Positions 10,336-19,766 of a stretch of DNA of 64,000 bases are shown here, piece after piece; within the stretch, counting starts at the first letter, position 1; each line of letters opens with the position of its first letter. A program made the position numbers and the translations under genes. The notes under the pieces are model-generated. The model was not told the origin of the DNA, ran no database searches, and saw only the letters and a program-made list of their open reading frames with translations. The DNA is from Morganella psychrotolerans (lineage in GTDB: Bacteria > Pseudomonadota > Gammaproteobacteria > Enterobacterales > Enterobacteriaceae), in the NCBI RefSeq assembly GCF_001676155.1, contig NZ_LZEW01000001.1:1054001-1118000 (forward strand). Reading direction: 5' to 3'.

Positions 10336-10761
10336 ATTGCCGCCTTTTTGTTAAATTGACGTTATCACCAGCATAATATTTCAGAAACATTTTGCCAACA
10401 TAGCAGCATTCACTCAGGGCGGAATATGTTTGTTTATTTGCAGTCAGTCACAAAACAGAGCATATTTTCATCAATGTAATTAATAATTAATTTATTTTTT
10501 CATCCGAAAATAGTTTTATTTTATTATAAAACAATATGTTACTACCGGTTCACTTTACCGACATGAGCTACTCAATACGGGAGGCAGCAGGATGTGGAAT
10601 AACAGAGATTGATACAACAGAGAGTGAAACAGAGGATGTTTTTTACCGTGGAGTAAGAGAGATACACAGAATTTTCCGGCTGTCATGTAACGCGGGAGTC
10701 ATTTCAGGCACTGACAGCAAAAAACCGGCCTGAGCCGGTTTTTCAGATTATATGCTGGTAA
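10336..10761. other. Intergenic region between dadA and fadR
   Basis: AT-rich, particularly at 10440-10540. It must hold the dadA promoter (minus strand). A 65-codon open frame on the plus strand (10536-10733) has no ribosome-binding site and no recognisable protein features and was not called. A terminator hairpin lies at 10719-10743. Confidence 0.6.
10719..10743 (-). terminator. Terminator of fadR
   Basis: Stem AACCGGC/GCCGGTT with a four-base loop, flanked by A and T runs on both sides. On the minus strand the T run follows the stem directly after the fadR stop. Confidence 0.8.
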
Positions 10762-11480
10762 TCAGCGTGTCTGCGGATTCAGATCCTGTGCGATTTCGCT
10801 CTGCATGGTCTGCCAGATAAGCCCGCTCTCTTTGCCGTAATGGCGGACACAGTCAAGCACGCTGTCATAGGCTTTTTCACGGCATAACGTAATGAGTTGC
10901 TGATAGAAATTCAATGCCAGCCTGCGGGCTTGCGGACTGGCAAAATAAAACCGTCCGACTCTGGTGTACAGCCCTTTTAATCCGTTGAAAATCAAACCGT
11001 AAATCGGGTTTCCGGAGGCAAATGCCAGACCGCGGAATACATCATAATCATACTGACTGAATGCCGCAGGGTTATCCTCCGGTACAGAATCCTGCCCGAG
11101 GACTTCCAGTGATTTCTCAGGATTATGGCGAAACGCGGTGCGGATAAAAATAGAGGCAATATTTGTCCGGGCTGCCAGCAGGTTTTCAATCAGTTCCGGC
11201 GCACTTTCGTGATCCAGACGGGCGATAGTTTCCAGAATATTAAGACCGGAGGTTTCCCAAAAATTGTTAATTTTAGTGGGTTTTCCGTGCTGAATAGTCA
11301 ACCAGCCATCTCTGGCAAGGCGCTGTAATACTTCACGCAAGGTGGTACGGGTCACACCGATAAGTTCTGATAACTCACGTTCTGCGGGTAAAATGGAACC
11401 GGGCGGAAAACGATTATTCCAGATGCTTTCAATAATATACTCTTCTGCAAACCCCGCAGGCTCTGCGCTTTGATTACCAT
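10762..11480 (-). pseudogene. fadR: Fatty-acid metabolism regulator FadR, frameshifted near the start
   Basis: FadR is a GntR-family repressor of fatty-acid degradation and activator of fabA/fabB, released by long-chain acyl-CoA. The N-terminal codons MVIKAQS are in one frame (ATG at 11480) and everything from [18 protein letters not shown] onward is in another; the wing motif [19 protein letters not shown] and the C-terminal acyl-CoA domain are intact. Adding one C at about 11459-11463 restores a 239-residue protein, the length of E. coli FadR. The shift is a missing base in a short C run, unlike the A/T over-calls elsewhere. It is either a true mutation or a sequencing error. fadR-nhaB are divergent, as in E. 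coli. Confidence 0.88.
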
Positions 11481-11725
11481 AGCTGACTTCATCCGACGCA
11501 AATAATTAATTTTCCAATGGCGGGGATGATAACAGAATGTAGTGCCGCGATATAGCAATGACCATTCGAAAGAGTGAATCAGATCATAAATAACAACAGT
11601 GTGTGTTCACACGCAGATCAGTTGATTTAAATCCTTAATAAATTCAGAATACCGGCGTAGTATAAAATACTGCATATCTTCATGCTGCTTTTCCCTGCAA
11701 CCCCTACGGAGGACACACAGCAATA

Positions 11726-13273
11726 ATGGAAATGTCAATGCGGCAAGCCTTCCTGAAAAACTTTATGGGTCATTCACCTGACTGGTACAAGCTTGCTATT
11801 ATTTCGTTTTTAATAATAAATCCGATTGTTTACTTTCTTATCGACCCGTTTACGGCGGGCTGGTTATTAGTTATTGAGTTTATCTTTACGCTCGCGATGG
11901 CGCTCAAGTGCTACCCCCTGCAACCGGGTGGTCTGCTGGCGATAGAAGCGGTTATCATCGGGATGACGTCTCCCGATCAAATCAGCCATGAAATAATGAA
12001 TAACCTTGAAGTTATTTTATTGCTGATTTTTATGGTCGCCGGTATCTACTTTATGAAGCAGTTGCTGCTGTTTCTGTTCACGAAAATGTTGCTAACTATC
12101 CGCTCAAAACGGGCACTTTCCCTGGCGTTCTGTCTTGCCAGTGCCTTTTTATCTGCCTTTCTCGATGCACTGACAGTGATAGCCGTTGTTATCAGCGTTT
12201 CTGTCGGTTTTTATGCCATTTTTCATCAGTATGCCTCTTCACAAAAAGAGATATTACCCCTCAGTGATGATCATTTTATCGACAGCGCAGAGAAAAAACA
12301 GACACTGGAACAGTTCCGCGCGTTTTTACGCAGCCTGATGATGCATGCCGGTATAGGTACAGCACTGGGCGGAGTGATGACCATGGTGGGTGAACCACAG
12401 AACCTGATTATCGCCAAACATGCCGGATGGGATTTTATTAATTTCTTCCTGCGTATGGCACCGGTGACGATCCCGGTCTTTTTTTGCGGTTTACTGGTCT
12501 GTTATCTGGTCGAACGTTTCAGATTGTTTGGTTATGGTGCAGAGTTACCGGAACGGGTCAGAGCCGTACTTGAAGATAATGCACAAAAATCTGCCGCACA
12601 CCGGACCAAACAAGAAAAAATGCAGCTGATTGTTCAGGGGGTTATCGGCCTCTGGCTGATTTTTGCACTGGCATTTCATCTCGCGGAAGTCGGGCTTATC
12701 GGGTTGTCGGTTATCATCCTGGCAACGGCTTTTTGCGGGATCACGGAAGAGCATGCTCTGGGTGAAGCCTTTGAGGAAGCGCTGCCGTTTACCGCGCTGC
12801 TGACTGTCTTTTTCTCTGTTGTTGCGGTGATTGTTGATCAGAAACTGTTTACGCCGTTTATTCAGTTTGTTCTCAGTTCTGACCCCTCCTCGCAGCTTTC
12901 ACTGTTTTACCTGTTCAACGGGCTGCTCTCAGCCGTTTCCGATAATGTCTTTGTCGGAACCGTCTATATTAATGAAGCAATGACCGCGATGAAGGAAGGG
13001 CTGGTTTCCTATACACAGTATGAATACCTCGCCGTTGCTATCAATACCGGGACAAATCTGCCGTCAGTGGCAACCCCGAATGGTCAGGCTGCATTCCTGT
13101 TCCTGCTGACCTCCGCACTGGCACCGCTTATCCGCCTTTCCTACGGGAAAATGGTGATGATGGCGCTGCCTTATACCATTGTGATGACCCTTGTCGGTTT
13201 CTTTGGTGTCGAACTGTGGCTGGTTCCGGTTTCAGAATGGATGGCGGGTCAGGGTATCATTACGCTGCCGTAA
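11726..13273 (+). CDS. nhaB: Na+/H+ antiporter NhaB
   Basis: NhaB is an inner-membrane sodium/proton antiporter for sodium tolerance and pH control. The 515-residue protein is strongly hydrophobic, with about a dozen membrane segments, and carries the conserved [31 protein letters not shown] and [15 protein letters not shown] motifs that define NhaB. The length equals the E. coli protein. The start MEMSM aligns with E. coli MEIS; a GGAGG box lies 13 bases upstream, slightly far, and ATGs at codons 3 and 5 would sit farther still. Divergent fadR and downstream dsbB follow the E. coli order. Confidence 0.96.
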   Translation: MEMSMRQAFLKNFMGHSPDWYKLAIISFLIINPIVYFLIDPFTAGWLLVIEFIFTLAMALKCYPLQPGGLLAIEAVIIGMTSPDQISHEIMNNLEVILLLIFMVAGIYFMKQLLLFLFTKMLLTIRSKRALSLAFCLASAFLSAFLDALTVIAVVISVSVGFYAIFHQYASSQKEILPLSDDHFIDSAEKKQTLEQFRAFLRSLMMHAGIGTALGGVMTMVGEPQNLIIAKHAGWDFINFFLRMAPVTIPVFFCGLLVCYLVERFRLFGYGAELPERVRAVLEDNAQKSAAHRTKQEKMQLIVQGVIGLWLIFALAFHLAEVGLIGLSVIILATAFCGITEEHALGEAFEEALPFTALLTVFFSVVAVIVDQKLFTPFIQFVLSSDPSSQLSLFYLFNGLLSAVSDNVFVGTVYINEAMTAMKEGLVSYTQYEYLAVAINTGTNLPSVATPNGQAAFLFLLTSALAPLIRLSYGKMVMMALPYTIVMTLVGFFGVELWLVPVSEWMAGQGIITLP

Positions 13274-13293
13274 CAGATGTATTACACTAAACT

Positions 13294-13324
13294 AACCGGA
13301 ATAACGCTGTTATTCCGGTTTTTT
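13294..13324 (+). terminator. Terminator of nhaB
   Basis: Eleven-base-pair stem (13294-13304 with 13310-13320), five-base loop, then a run of T. It separates nhaB from dsbB. Confidence 0.85.
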
Positions 13325-13436
13325 CATTTCCGCACCGGGCGGATGCGGAAAAGAGATGCGTCGCTGTACTTTTTGTCGTACATTCATTCGTAACGTTAGT
13401 CTATTCATTCATTTACCGGATAATACGGATAATATT

Positions 13437-13970
13437 ATGCTGACTTACCTTTATGAGTGTTCCCGGGGTCGCAGTGCGTGGTTTTTACTGATGATCTCCG
13501 CGCTGGCACTCGACGGTATCGCCCTGTTCTTTCAGCACGGGATGGGATTACAACCGTGTGTGATGTGTATTTATGAACGTATTGCCGTGCTGGGTATTGC
13601 GTTTGCCGGCTTCCTGGGCTGGGTGGCACCGCGTACCGCACTTATCCGCTGGATTGCTGTCGCGTTATGGATTTACAGCGGGATAATCGGGTTGCAACTG
13701 GCATGGGAGCACACCATGATCCAGCTCTATCCGTCACCTTTTAATACCTGTGATTTCTTTGTGAATTTCCCGGAATGGCTCCCGCTCAATGAGTGGCTGC
13801 CGGCGGTTTTCGAAGCGTCAGGTGATTGTTCAGTTCAGCAGTGGGTATTTCTGAAACTGGATATGCCGCAGTGGCTGATCGGGATTTTTGTGGTGTATCT
13901 GATAATCAGCGCGCTGGTGCTGTTATCTCAGTTTATCCATAAGAAAAAACGCCGCACCCTGTTCAGTTAA
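13437..13970 (+). CDS. dsbB: Disulfide bond formation protein DsbB
   Basis: DsbB reoxidises periplasmic DsbA and passes electrons to quinones. The 177-residue protein has four membrane segments and the two periplasmic cysteine pairs: C41/C44 in PCVMC and C105/C131 in the second loop. Motifs [16 protein letters not shown] and MPQWL match the family. I chose the ATG at 13437 because [15 protein letters not shown] aligns with the E. coli start; an upstream in-frame ATG would add 27 residues outside the family alignment. The ribosome-binding site is weak. It follows nhaB as in E. coli. Confidence 0.95.
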   Translation: MLTYLYECSRGRSAWFLLMISALALDGIALFFQHGMGLQPCVMCIYERIAVLGIAFAGFLGWVAPRTALIRWIAVALWIYSGIIGLQLAWEHTMIQLYPSPFNTCDFFVNFPEWLPLNEWLPAVFEASGDCSVQQWVFLKLDMPQWLIGIFVVYLIISALVLLSQFIHKKKRRTLFS

Positions 13971-13982
13971 CGGGTGATAAAC

Positions 13983-14017
13983 AAAAGGCATCCGCACCAT
14001 TGGTGCGGATGCCTTTT
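13983..14017. terminator. Bidirectional terminator between dsbB and the ASCH gene
   Basis: A 16-base-pair perfect stem (13983-13998 with 14002-14017) with a three-base loop, A4 on one side and T4 on the other. It serves the two converging genes. Confidence 0.88.
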
Positions 14018-14030
14018 GCAAAAATATGCT

Positions 14031-14453
14031 TCACAGCACTTCAATCAGCGTGAATTCCTCGAAAATCAATTCCATCTCCGGCGAAAAAGACCCTTCCCGC
14101 GTAAAATATGCCTGATGCTCTCTCTGCCAGAAAGAGAGACTTAAATCCCCCTCGCCCTCTGCTGCGGCGATGGCAGATGTAACATCACAGAAGCGGACAA
14201 GCTGCATTGATATGGTGCGGATAACACAAACCGGCACATTGCTGCCATTAAGAATAATACTGTATCCGCCAATCTCCGGTTTAACCCCTTCCTGTATAAA
14301 ACTATTCAGGGAGGAACAGCTTGCTCTTTTTTGCCCGTGAATAACCAGCGCGGCCAGTTCATCCGCCAGTTCCGGTGAATCACCAAACGGCCAGGCGACG
14401 ACTCCCGGGTATTTAGCCCGTAATACATCAGATATCACAGCACTGAACCGCAA
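14031..14453 (-). CDS. ASCH-domain (YhfF-like) protein
   Basis: A 140-residue cytoplasmic protein of the ASCH/PUA-like fold (COG4405, YhfF type), proposed to bind RNA or nucleosides; the exact role is unknown. Supporting features are the YPGVVAWPFGDSPELADELAALV start, the HGQKRASCSS motif (conserved G-x-K-x-A-T/S-S) and VCVIRTISMQLVRFCDV, then FWQREHQAYF. It overlaps the end of the lipoprotein gene upstream by 19 bases, so the two are probably co-transcribed. It is related in layout to other nucleoside-binding ASCH proteins. Confidence 0.75.
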   Translation of the reverse strand: MRFSAVISDVLRAKYPGVVAWPFGDSPELADELAALVIHGQKRASCSSLNSFIQEGVKPEIGGYSIILNGSNVPVCVIRTISMQLVRFCDVTSAIAAAEGEGDLSLSFWQREHQAYFTREGSFSPEMELIFEEFTLIEVL

Positions 14454-14740
14454 CTACCGGAAAGCAGCGCCCGTTCATTACAGCGTTTTCCGTTGGCAAA
14501 CTGACAAACCGATGACTGCGCGCCGTTCAGTTCATGAATAAGCGACGGTGTTCCGCCTGCATAACTGCATGATGCACGGGCATCTTCCGTTAAATCTGTC
14601 AGTGGTTGCTGATAACGCAGAACCTGCTTTTGCTGCACCGTTTCCGTTGACTGACTGCATGCCGCCAGTAATCCGACTGCGCTGATAAATATTGCGCGCA
14701 AAGCCCACCGACCGGCATGATAAAAATCTGCTGATTTCAT
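14435..14740 (-). CDS. DUF333-type small lipoprotein
   Basis: A 101-residue predicted lipoprotein with lipobox LLAAC (lipidated C28). The C-terminal part has the DUF333 (YoaF-like) pattern: a cysteine, GGTPS, then VCQFANGKRCNERALLSG. Function is unknown; the family was once labelled putative haemolysin without good evidence. It overlaps the ASCH gene by 19 bases and is 31 bases downstream of the SMR pump gene, all on the minus strand, which suggests a three-gene unit. Confidence 0.7.
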   Translation of the reverse strand: MKSADFYHAGRWALRAIFISAVGLLAACSQSTETVQQKQVLRYQQPLTDLTEDARASCSYAGGTPSLIHELNGAQSSVCQFANGKRCNERALLSGSCGSVL

Positions 14741-14771
14741 TCTGTTTTTGCCTCACATCCCATCACCGGTA

Positions 14772-15104
14772 CTAATGACCGCTGCTTTTGGAGAATAAAT
14801 TTATCACTAACACACCCGCAATAATGAGAGCCATCCCGGTAATTGCAGGTAAATCCAGCTTCTGCTGATAAATAAAATAAGCGGCTACAGAGACAATAAC
14901 AATCCCCAACCCTGACCATATTGCATAAGCTATCCCCAGCGGCATTACACGAACCACCTGAGAGAGCGCAAAAAATGACACACAATAGCCAATCACCACT
15001 ACCACTGACGGAATAAGCCGGGTGAATCCGTCCGCTGCCCGCAGCATGGAGGTTGCGATCACTTCAGAGCCCACCGCCAGAATCAGCCATAAAAAACCAT
15101 TCAT
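14772..15104 (-). CDS. emrE: Small multidrug resistance (SMR) efflux protein, EmrE type
   Basis: A 110-residue four-helix inner-membrane protein of the SMR family, exporting cationic compounds in exchange for protons as a dimer. The essential membrane glutamate is E14 (GSEVIATS); the conserved GIAYAIWSGLGIV stretch with its tryptophan and the C-terminal GVLVINLFS are present. It is closest in feel to EmrE, not SugE (Gdx), because of TSMLRAADGFTRLIPS; a related SMR paralogue cannot be excluded. It heads a small minus-strand cluster with the DUF333 lipoprotein and the ASCH gene. Confidence 0.85.
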   Translation of the reverse strand: MNGFLWLILAVGSEVIATSMLRAADGFTRLIPSVVVVIGYCVSFFALSQVVRVMPLGIAYAIWSGLGIVIVSVAAYFIYQQKLDLPAITGMALIIAGVLVINLFSKSSGH

Positions 15105-15209
15105 AGAAAACCTGTCATTCTGTATTTATGATTAAATCAGATCCGCAGTATAAAGGCGTTGCAGAAAAAAGGATAAAAATATCCGGTGGCGCAATTTTGC
15201 CCGCGAGTT

Positions 15210-15335
15210 TATACCCAACATCATTCAAGATGCAGGCAGGCGGCAAGCTCCGACCGCCGGGGAGCATACATCAGTATGTGACCCGGCTGGCTGAGCGTAG
15301 CCAACGCACCTGCAGTTTGAATGAATAAGGGTATA
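15210..15335 (+). repeat. ERIC (IRU) element, full length
   Basis: 126 bases from TATACCCAACATCATTC to AATAAGGGTATA, with the core GGGGAGCATACATCAGTATG and the shoulder AGCGTAGCCAACGCACCTGC that match classical ERIC. It lies in the divergent 440-base spacer between the SMR gene and the ABC-F gene; the rest of that spacer shows no gene. Confidence 0.9.
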
Positions 15336-15544
15336 CATTTTGTGTTTTCTTTGACATGATAACCGCGATTCCATTTCCCCTGAGGATGTCAGCTGACATG
15401 ATTTAATGCCTGTACGTAACCACAATATCGTCCGTATCTTATTGATGCGATTTGTTGATATTGGGCAGGCTGCTATCCTCATCATTTTTTGTCGTATTTA
15501 AATTGTGCATAATCGCCTGCCCTGAATATTTCAGGAGCTTACTT

Positions 15545-17110
15545 ATGCCTGTTCATTGCCATTTTTCACACTTATCTGTCATTTTTAACGACACCCCGCT
15601 GTTTGAGAATATCAGCGGCACATTAACACATCAGGTTCAGGGACTGACCGGCAACAACGGCCGGGGGAAATCCGTGCTGATGTCTCTGCTCGCACAATTT
15701 CGCCTGCCGACAACCGGTACGGTCAGCTGGCATACACCTTTTCATTATGTTCCGCAACTGACACGACTGCCCGGTGTGACACTGGCTGATGCGTTAGGGA
15801 ACAGCCATATTCAGGCGGCTTTCCGGCGTACCGAAAACGGCACCGCCACCGCTGATGACTATGATTTTCTGTCCGATAAATGGGATTTCCCTCATCGCCT
15901 CCAATCATTACTGGAAAGCGCGCAACTGGGTCATTTTTCGCCCGATACGCCGTCAGCACAACTCAGCGGCGGTGAGCAAACCCGGCTGGCGCTCTGTTGT
16001 GCTTTTTTGCAACCAGATACGTTTTTATTGCTCGATGAACCGGGAAACCATCTGGACAGTGCCGGTCGCCGCTGGTTGAGTGAGCAGCTTCTTCAGCATC
16101 CTGCCGGGGCATTGGTTATCAGCCATGACCGGCGGTTACTTGATGATATGCACCGTATTTTTGAACTGACCCCGTCGTCACTGGACGAATATGGCGGCAA
16201 TTACAGTCACTTTGCTGAGCAAAAAGCCTTTCAGCTTAATGCGTTACAAAGTGAAGAAAAGCAGTTGCAAACCAATGCACGTAAAGAAAAAGACGAGTTA
16301 CAGCGCACGCTGGAGAAAAAAGCACAGCGCCGCCGCCAGGGAGAACAAGTGCGTTCATCCGGTTCGTCTTCCGCACTTTTACTGGATATGAAAAAAAATA
16401 AGTCGGAAAAACAACAGTCTGCTATCACACAGCGCCATGAGCGGGTGATGGGGCAACTGGATGACCAGCGGCGTGCCGTAAATGAACAAATACAGCGGAT
16501 AACACCGCAAATGCTGGCATTTGACTATCAGGATTATCAAAAACGGATCAGGGTGAATGCACATGACCTGGTTTTGCCGTTCGGCTCACAACAGCCGGTT
16601 TCACTGACGATTTCCGGCGGGGAGCACTGGCATATTGCAGGGCGCAACGGCTGCGGAAAGTCCACTTTGCTGAAAGTGCTGACTCATCAGTCAGCCGCCG
16701 CGTCCGGTCAACATTCGCTGCACGGTCACTGGCGCTATCTTGATCAGCACCTGGCTCTGCTGAATAAATCGCTGCCGGTTGTTGATGCATTATGCGAATT
16801 TGACCCGTCCATTACAGCACAAACCTGGCGCACCCATCTGGGCGCATTACGCATACGGGGGGATAAGGGGCTGATTACCCTCTCACAACTGAGTGGCGGC
16901 GAACAACTGAAAGTCACATTGCTGGCATTAACACTCTCTGCGCCACTGCCGGATATTTTATTGCTGGATGAACCTGATAACCATCTGGATCTGGATTCAA
17001 AATTACTGCTTGAAGGTGTATTACGCAGTTACAAGGGCGCATTATTATTAGTCAGTCATGATGATGCGTTTGTAGAAAACTGTGCTGTGACTCATACCCT
17101 GATATTATAA
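15545..17110 (+). CDS. ABC-F family ATPase (soluble, duplicated ATPase)
   Basis: A 521-residue protein with two ABC ATPase domains and no membrane segment, the ABC-F architecture of ribosome-acting translation factors and antibiotic-protection proteins. Domain 1 has Walker A GNNGRGKS (residues 36-43), signature LSGGEQTRLAL and Walker B LLLDEPGNHLD. A charged, helical linker rich in K, E, Q and R follows. Domain 2 has GRNGCGKSTLL, LSGGEQLKVTL and LLLDEPDNHLD. The start at 15545 has AGGAG eight bases upstream. Walker A of domain 1 is followed by VLMSLL instead of TLLKLL. It is not obviously EttA, Uup, YbiT or YheS; assignment below family level is open. Confidence 0.8.
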   Translation: MPVHCHFSHLSVIFNDTPLFENISGTLTHQVQGLTGNNGRGKSVLMSLLAQFRLPTTGTVSWHTPFHYVPQLTRLPGVTLADALGNSHIQAAFRRTENGTATADDYDFLSDKWDFPHRLQSLLESAQLGHFSPDTPSAQLSGGEQTRLALCCAFLQPDTFLLLDEPGNHLDSAGRRWLSEQLLQHPAGALVISHDRRLLDDMHRIFELTPSSLDEYGGNYSHFAEQKAFQLNALQSEEKQLQTNARKEKDELQRTLEKKAQRRRQGEQVRSSGSSSALLLDMKKNKSEKQQSAITQRHERVMGQLDDQRRAVNEQIQRITPQMLAFDYQDYQKRIRVNAHDLVLPFGSQQPVSLTISGGEHWHIAGRNGCGKSTLLKVLTHQSAAASGQHSLHGHWRYLDQHLALLNKSLPVVDALCEFDPSITAQTWRTHLGALRIRGDKGLITLSQLSGGEQLKVTLLALTLSAPLPDILLLDEPDNHLDLDSKLLLEGVLRSYKGALLLVSHDDAFVENCAVTHTLIL

Positions 17111-17161
17111 CAAATACAGCAATATACGGCGGCACTGCCGCCGTATCATATCATTTATAGT

Positions 17162-17365
17162 TTATAACTTACAGATACTCACAATAACAAAACGGGCAAT
17201 ATTGGCATCATTGGCTGTTGCATCATTAATTGCAGCAGTGTTAAACATTGTCAGAAACTTTTCTGCATCTGTATTATTAATATCTGTATTGATTGCAATC
17301 TGGCTACGTAATAAAACGGATCCTGTCAAACCAAGACCTTCATAACACACAATATACTTATCCAT
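17162..17365 (-). CDS. Small hypothetical protein
   Basis: A 67-residue open frame, MDKYIVCYEGLGLTGSVLL at its start, with no signal peptide, membrane segment or known motif; two cysteines lie at the ends of the protein (VCYEG and SICKL). An AAGGA stretch lies directly before the ATG, closer than usual. It is followed by a hairpin-free spacer and by the HAD phosphatase. I do not recognise it. The amino-acid make-up looks like a real folded protein, but support is limited to the open frame and composition. Confidence 0.45.
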   Translation of the reverse strand: MDKYIVCYEGLGLTGSVLLRSQIAINTDINNTDAEKFLTMFNTAAINDATANDANIARFVIVSICKL

Positions 17366-17441
17366 ATCCTTTTGAATTCCTGTCTTTATCCATAAACGCT
17401 TATATTAATGCTTATTTTTGGTTCCGGTTATCAGTATTTCC

Positions 17442-18738
17442 TTAATTTACTGCCCGCCCTTCTTTATCACCTAATGGCGTATGCAACTGTGACGGCACGA
17501 ATACACCGGTGTTATCATTGCGTCCCTGTAATAATACTTTTGCCTCTTTTTGTCCGTATTCACTGACCGCCTGTTGTGACAATTTCCCGATAATGGAGTC
17601 AGGTGAACGAAGACGGTTAATAATCAGCACAACCTCGGTATCCGGAAAATCAGACATCATATTTTGATCGCCTTCACTATCTCCGGCAACTAACAGAGGC
17701 CCTTTTCCTGCATATTTAGCCTGAATAAACTGCCGGATAGTCTCTGTTTTTCCTTTTCCCTGTGTCTGCGGATAGGCAGGGTCTAAATCCGCGGTCAGCT
17801 TATTTTCTTTTGTGCGAAATAAATGCATCGCGAAAACCTGAGAGTCAGGAACCAGATACGGCGGCTGTATTACAACGGATTTGATCACTTCAAGATTTGA
17901 GGCAGAAATAACATAAACATCAATACCGGATTTTTGTAATACCTGATAGAGATCCTGCATTTCAGGCACTAAACGAAAGCCGTTATGCCAGGAAATATCG
18001 ACTACACCAGCCAAACCCTGTAACGATTCCGGGCTTTGCCACGTAACGCTTTCTACCGGCTGAGCTTGTTGCCATGTAATCGTTTTTTCTGTTATGTCTG
18101 CGACCTGTTCAGGCGTCATATTCTTAAATAAATAGGTTACCCACGGATAAGAGACGTCATGCTGAAATGTTCCGCCGATAGCCGCATATAAATAGCGCAT
18201 TTTGGTAATGAAGTTTTGATAATGCGGGGATTTTTTTTATTTCAGAAAGCGGTTTATTACCATTGAGTGTGTCCGCATTCTCATACAGCCACTGGTAGCT
18301 TCCGATAATATCCGCACCCACTTTTTCAATATTAACAGCCTGACCTTTTTTATTATTAAATTCAGCCCCGAAATCAGTCGCAGGAATATCTTTAAAAATA
18401 ACAGTTTTCAGCTCTTGTGGCGTCATGGCAAATAACAGGTTTTCGAGCTGATAAATCATGGCCGCTTCTTCAATATCCAGAAATGCGGTCGTATTATCAA
18501 AATCAAATACGGCATAATACGTATGAGCCGGCGATTTCCCGGCTTTTGCCAGCATCGCATCCAGGCGCTGTTTATTAACACTGTCCCATTGTCCCAGCTG
18601 TAATGTCTGCGATTTTATAGCGACCTGCGATGTAGCTGACGTATTCAGTGAAACAGTTTGGGAATTTGCAGCGGTAATATTCAGTGTCAATGCGCTGACT
18701 GCCAGAGCAATCAGGGTATAACGGTTAATCAATTTCAC
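17442..18738 (-). pseudogene. Secreted HAD-superfamily phosphatase (PchP-like), frameshifted
   Basis: A periplasmic haloacid-dehalogenase phosphatase similar to phosphorylcholine-phosphatase-type proteins. The N-terminal frame (from 18738) has a signal peptide (LIALAVSALTLNITAANS) and HAD motif I FDFDNTT (D79, D81); the C-terminal frame has motif II VISAS and motif III GDSEGD. The frames meet at a run of eight T at 18231-18238. Removing one base gives a continuous 431-residue protein whose junction reads EIKKSPHYQNFITKMRYLY. So the gene is probably intact and the extra base an error, or it is a phase-variable or broken gene. The exact substrate cannot be told from the sequence. Confidence 0.8.
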
Positions 18739-18964
18739 AGGAAACCCCTTTTAAAAAGAAAATACTGATAAAAGGGATAACACAGGGGCATTTTTTGCTG
18801 TATCAAAAATCAGCAACGAATAACATTAAGCGAAATGGATCACACTCTTTTGTCCGCGACCGAACTCTGATAATTAATAACAGGCAGACAAACCAACTAC
18901 CATTGCGGCAGAAAACAGGATGCTGAAATAAAATAGTACGGCGAATATCAGAATGGACTCAGGA

Positions 18965-19016
18965 CAAAATAAAAAACAGGATACTTCGCAATATTACTGT
19001 ACTTTGTATCCTGTTT
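18965..19016 (-). terminator. Probable terminator of the downstream-read lipoprotein gene
   Basis: Inverted repeat AAACAGGATAC (18974-18984) and GTATCCTGTTT (19006-19016) with a 21-base loop, followed on the minus strand by TTTTTTATTTTG. It lies just beyond the stop of the 19030-19584 gene. The long loop makes it less certain. Confidence 0.55.
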
Positions 19017-19029
19017 ATCTGCGACCCGC

Positions 19030-19584
19030 TTACTTCAGCGTATACATTGTCAGCACCGTGTATGTCAGATCGTTTTCATCGGTGATCCGCACCAGATTAG
19101 CATTACTGACCACGCCAACCACAATTTCCACGCCATCTTTTTCATATTTGCGCTTAAACTGCCCAATTTTACCCTTGGCTATTTTTTCAAGGAAAGGCGT
19201 ATTCCGGTCATATTCTTCATTGATACCGTCCGGCTGACCGTATTGCGCTTCCATCTCAGCATTAATTTTATCATATTCACTGAGAAGCACCGCCTGGTCA
19301 CGGCTCCAGATCCCGAAACGGGATATCCCGTTTAATCCTTTCCCTTCCGGTGAAAATACCGTCATGAAAAATTGTTTTTTAATGTCCGGTGATTCCAGTG
19401 AACTGCATAATTCCCCGCCGTCACTGGTCCGGGTACAGTCCAGCTCATTAAGATTCAGTTCACTTAATTCTTCCGGTGTCTGACCCCATTTAAATCCGTA
19501 AGGTGCATCCGGTGTATTGCTTCCTGAGCCTGCACAGCCTGACAGTAATACGGCCATAATTCCTGATATAATAAACTTTCGCAT
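19030..19584 (-). CDS. Predicted lipoprotein of unknown function
   Basis: A 184-residue predicted lipoprotein: a short signal peptide with lipobox LLSGC (Cys 17) followed by a Ser/Gly/Asn linker. The mature part starts PYGFKWGQTPEELSEL, and contains a cysteine pair (DCTRT and ELCSS) that could form a disulfide, then a KKYEKDG-like beta-rich C-terminus. I do not recognise the family. The position next to a phosphatase and a pentapeptide protein gives no functional hint. No ribosome-binding site stronger than AGGGTGAGG-type sequence on the minus strand is present just upstream of the ATG. Confidence 0.7.
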   Translation of the reverse strand: MRKFIISGIMAVLLSGCAGSGSNTPDAPYGFKWGQTPEELSELNLNELDCTRTSDGGELCSSLESPDIKKQFFMTVFSPEGKGLNGISRFGIWSRDQAVLLSEYDKINAEMEAQYGQPDGINEEYDRNTPFLEKIAKGKIGQFKRKYEKDGVEIVVGVVSNANLVRITDENDLTYTVLTMYTLK

Positions 19585-19766
19585 ACCTCACCCTAATGTA
19601 CATTGAGCCACTTAATACGGATCATACCAAAGACCGGTAACAGACCTGAAGCCCGGCAACTGACTTCCGCGCAAAATCAGACTTAATGAAGTCACTGTGC
19701 CGTACTCATACTAATATACAGGTCTGTAAACCAGATGAACATCACAGAAATGCCTGTGATGAATAT

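Noticed and set aside
10536..10733. Plus-strand open frame of 65 codons between dadA and fadR
   Set aside because: No ribosome-binding site, no protein-like motif and it runs into the fadR terminator; probably spurious.
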